The notes beneath the pieces are model-generated. The model saw only the letters and a program-made list of their open reading frames with translations. It had not been told where the DNA came from and made no database searches. This document shows, in pieces, positions 5,248-6,205 of a stretch of 6,205 nt of DNA. Position numbers and translations under genes: made by a program. This stretch comes from Betaproteobacteria bacterium UBA6904 (lineage in GTDB: Bacteria > Pseudomonadota > Gammaproteobacteria > Burkholderiales > SG8-39). The stretch lies in the NCBI GenBank assembly GCA_002451175.1, contig DKBI01000163.1, forward strand, positions 1 to 6,205, written 5' to 3'. Numbering within the stretch: the first letter of the stretch is position 1; each line of letters starts with the position of its first letter.

Positions 5248-6205
5248 AACCGCTCGCCAACGATACGCTCCTGCGCGCGCTGCTGCGCCAGCCCACGGAC
5301 CACGCGCCGGTGTGGCTGATGCGCCAGGCCGGCCGCTACCTGCCCGAATACAACGCGGTTCGCGCGCGCGCCGGCAGCTTTCTTGCGCTCGCCAAGTCGC
5401 CCGCCCTGGCCTGCGAGGTGACGATGCAGCCCCTCGAGCGGTTTCCGCTCGATGCGGCGATCCTGTTCTCGGACATCCTGACGGTGCCCGATGCGATGGG
5501 CCTGGGCCTGAGTTTCGCGGAAGGCGAAGGGCCGCGATTCGAGCGCCCGCTGCGCGAAGAATCGGACATTCGCCGGCTCGGCGTCCCGGACCCCGGAAGC
5601 GAACTGGCCTACGTGCTCGATGCCGTGCGAGAGATTCGCCGCGCGCTCGACGGTCGCGTGCCGCTGATCGGCTTCGCGGGCAGTCCCTATACGCTCGCCT
5701 GCTACATGATCGAGGGAGGCGGCAGCGCCGATTTTCCGGCGCTGAAGAAGATGCTTTATGGCCGCCCGGATCTTCTGCATCACATCCTCGACGTCAACGC
5801 GCGGGCCGTGGCCCGCTATCTGGACGCCCAGATCGAAGCGGGCGCGCAGGCGGTCATGATTTTCGATACCTGGGGCGGAAACCTGAGCGCCAAGGCCTAC
5901 GAGACCTTTTCGCTGCAGTATGCGCGGCGTGTGCTCGAAGGCATTCGTCGCGATGCCGAGGGTCGGCGCGTGCCGGCGATTCTGTTCACCAAGGGCGGCG
6001 GGCAATGGCTGGACGCCATGGCGGCGAGCGGATTTGACGCCATTGGCCTGGACTGGACCACGGACGCCGCCGATGCGCGCCGCCGAGTCGGCCAGCGCGT
6101 GGCGTTGCAGGGCAACCTCGACCCCGGGGTTCTCTACGCATCCCCCGACCAGGCGCGCGCAGAGACCCGCAAGGTGCTCGATGCGTTCGGTCCGCAGCCC
6201 GGCCA
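5244..6205 (+). CDS. hemE: Uroporphyrinogen decarboxylase (3' end beyond window)
   Basis: Cytoplasmic enzyme of tetrapyrrole synthesis that removes four acetate carboxyls from uroporphyrinogen III to give coproporphyrinogen III, committing the pathway toward heme. The visible 320 residues (family about 350) are intact. Active-site and family motifs are [13 protein letters not shown] (24-36, with substrate-binding R27 and R31), [12 protein letters not shown] (75-86, with catalytic D77), [19 protein letters not shown] (143-161, with Y154), MIFDTWGG (205-212), FTKGGG (248-253) and QGNLDP (289-294). The C-terminal region, including the conserved histidine, is off the edge. The start is GTG 5244, overlapping the EVE stop by 4 bp; no ATG near it would keep the conserved N-terminus, and only a weak purine-rich stretch (ACGGGTAA) precedes it. 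Uroporphyrinogen III is also the branch point to cobalamin, but no B12 synthesis gene is seen here. Confidence 0.96.
   Translation, partial: MKPLANDTLLRALLRQPTDHAPVWLMRQAGRYLPEYNAVRARAGSFLALAKSPALACEVTMQPLERFPLDAAILFSDILTVPDAMGLGLSFAEGEGPRFERPLREESDIRRLGVPDPGSELAYVLDAVREIRRALDGRVPLIGFAGSPYTLACYMIEGGGSADFPALKKMLYGRPDLLHHILDVNARAVARYLDAQIEAGAQAVMIFDTWGGNLSAKAYETFSLQYARRVLEGIRRDAEGRRVPAILFTKGGGQWLDAMAASGFDAIGLDWTTDAADARRRVGQRVALQGNLDPGVLYASPDQARAETRKVLDAFGPQPG

Noticed and set aside
5040..6005. Long minus-strand open frame opposite hemE
   Set aside because: It is the antisense shadow of an intact UROD reading frame, typical of GC-rich codon bias.

Overview
The window is GC-rich (roughly two-thirds G+C by eye) chromosomal DNA from a proteobacterium, most likely a betaproteobacterium or a related high-GC gammaproteobacterium. 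This rests on a zapB-like/zapA pair followed directly by a 6S RNA gene, an EVE-domain gene, a proteobacterial-type cobalamin riboswitch, and a WaaG-like LPS glycosyltransferase. Nearly all of it is assigned to recognisable genes or RNAs. I found no sign of a mobile element, CRISPR array, tRNA or rRNA.

Left part, minus strand (1-3032): a vitamin B12 uptake unit. A TATAAT promoter element near 3030 precedes a complete cobalamin riboswitch (about 2800-3009). The riboswitch leads into a BtuB-type TonB-dependent outer-membrane receptor (2745 to 772). A GT4 glycosyltransferase (688 to beyond position 1, cut by the window edge) follows on the same strand 83 bp later. No terminator is visible between them.

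Centre, plus strand (3041-3913): btuF, the periplasmic cobalamin-binding protein, diverges from btuB. BtuB would bring corrinoid across the outer membrane and BtuF would pass it to an inner-membrane BtuCD-type ABC transporter that is not in this window. The two genes start back to back with very tightly packed promoters. The riboswitch is read only on the btuB side.

Right part, plus strand (3914-6205): a probable promoter lies directly in front of a small zapB-like coiled-coil gene and zapA (FtsZ-ring assembly). Next is a well-supported 184-nt 6S RNA gene (ssrS, 4537-4720) with its own -10 element overlapping the end of zapA. It is followed by an EVE/DUF55-domain protein gene and then hemE (uroporphyrinogen decarboxylase), which overlaps the EVE gene by 4 bp and runs off the right edge. 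The 5-formyltetrahydrofolate cyclo-ligase gene that often follows ssrS is absent here.

I do not see a previously undescribed system. The most interesting material is regulatory: the crowded btuB/btuF divergent promoter with its riboswitch and the hairpin beside the btuB ribosome-binding site, the 6S RNA locus, and the apparently leaderless GTG start of the zapB-like gene.
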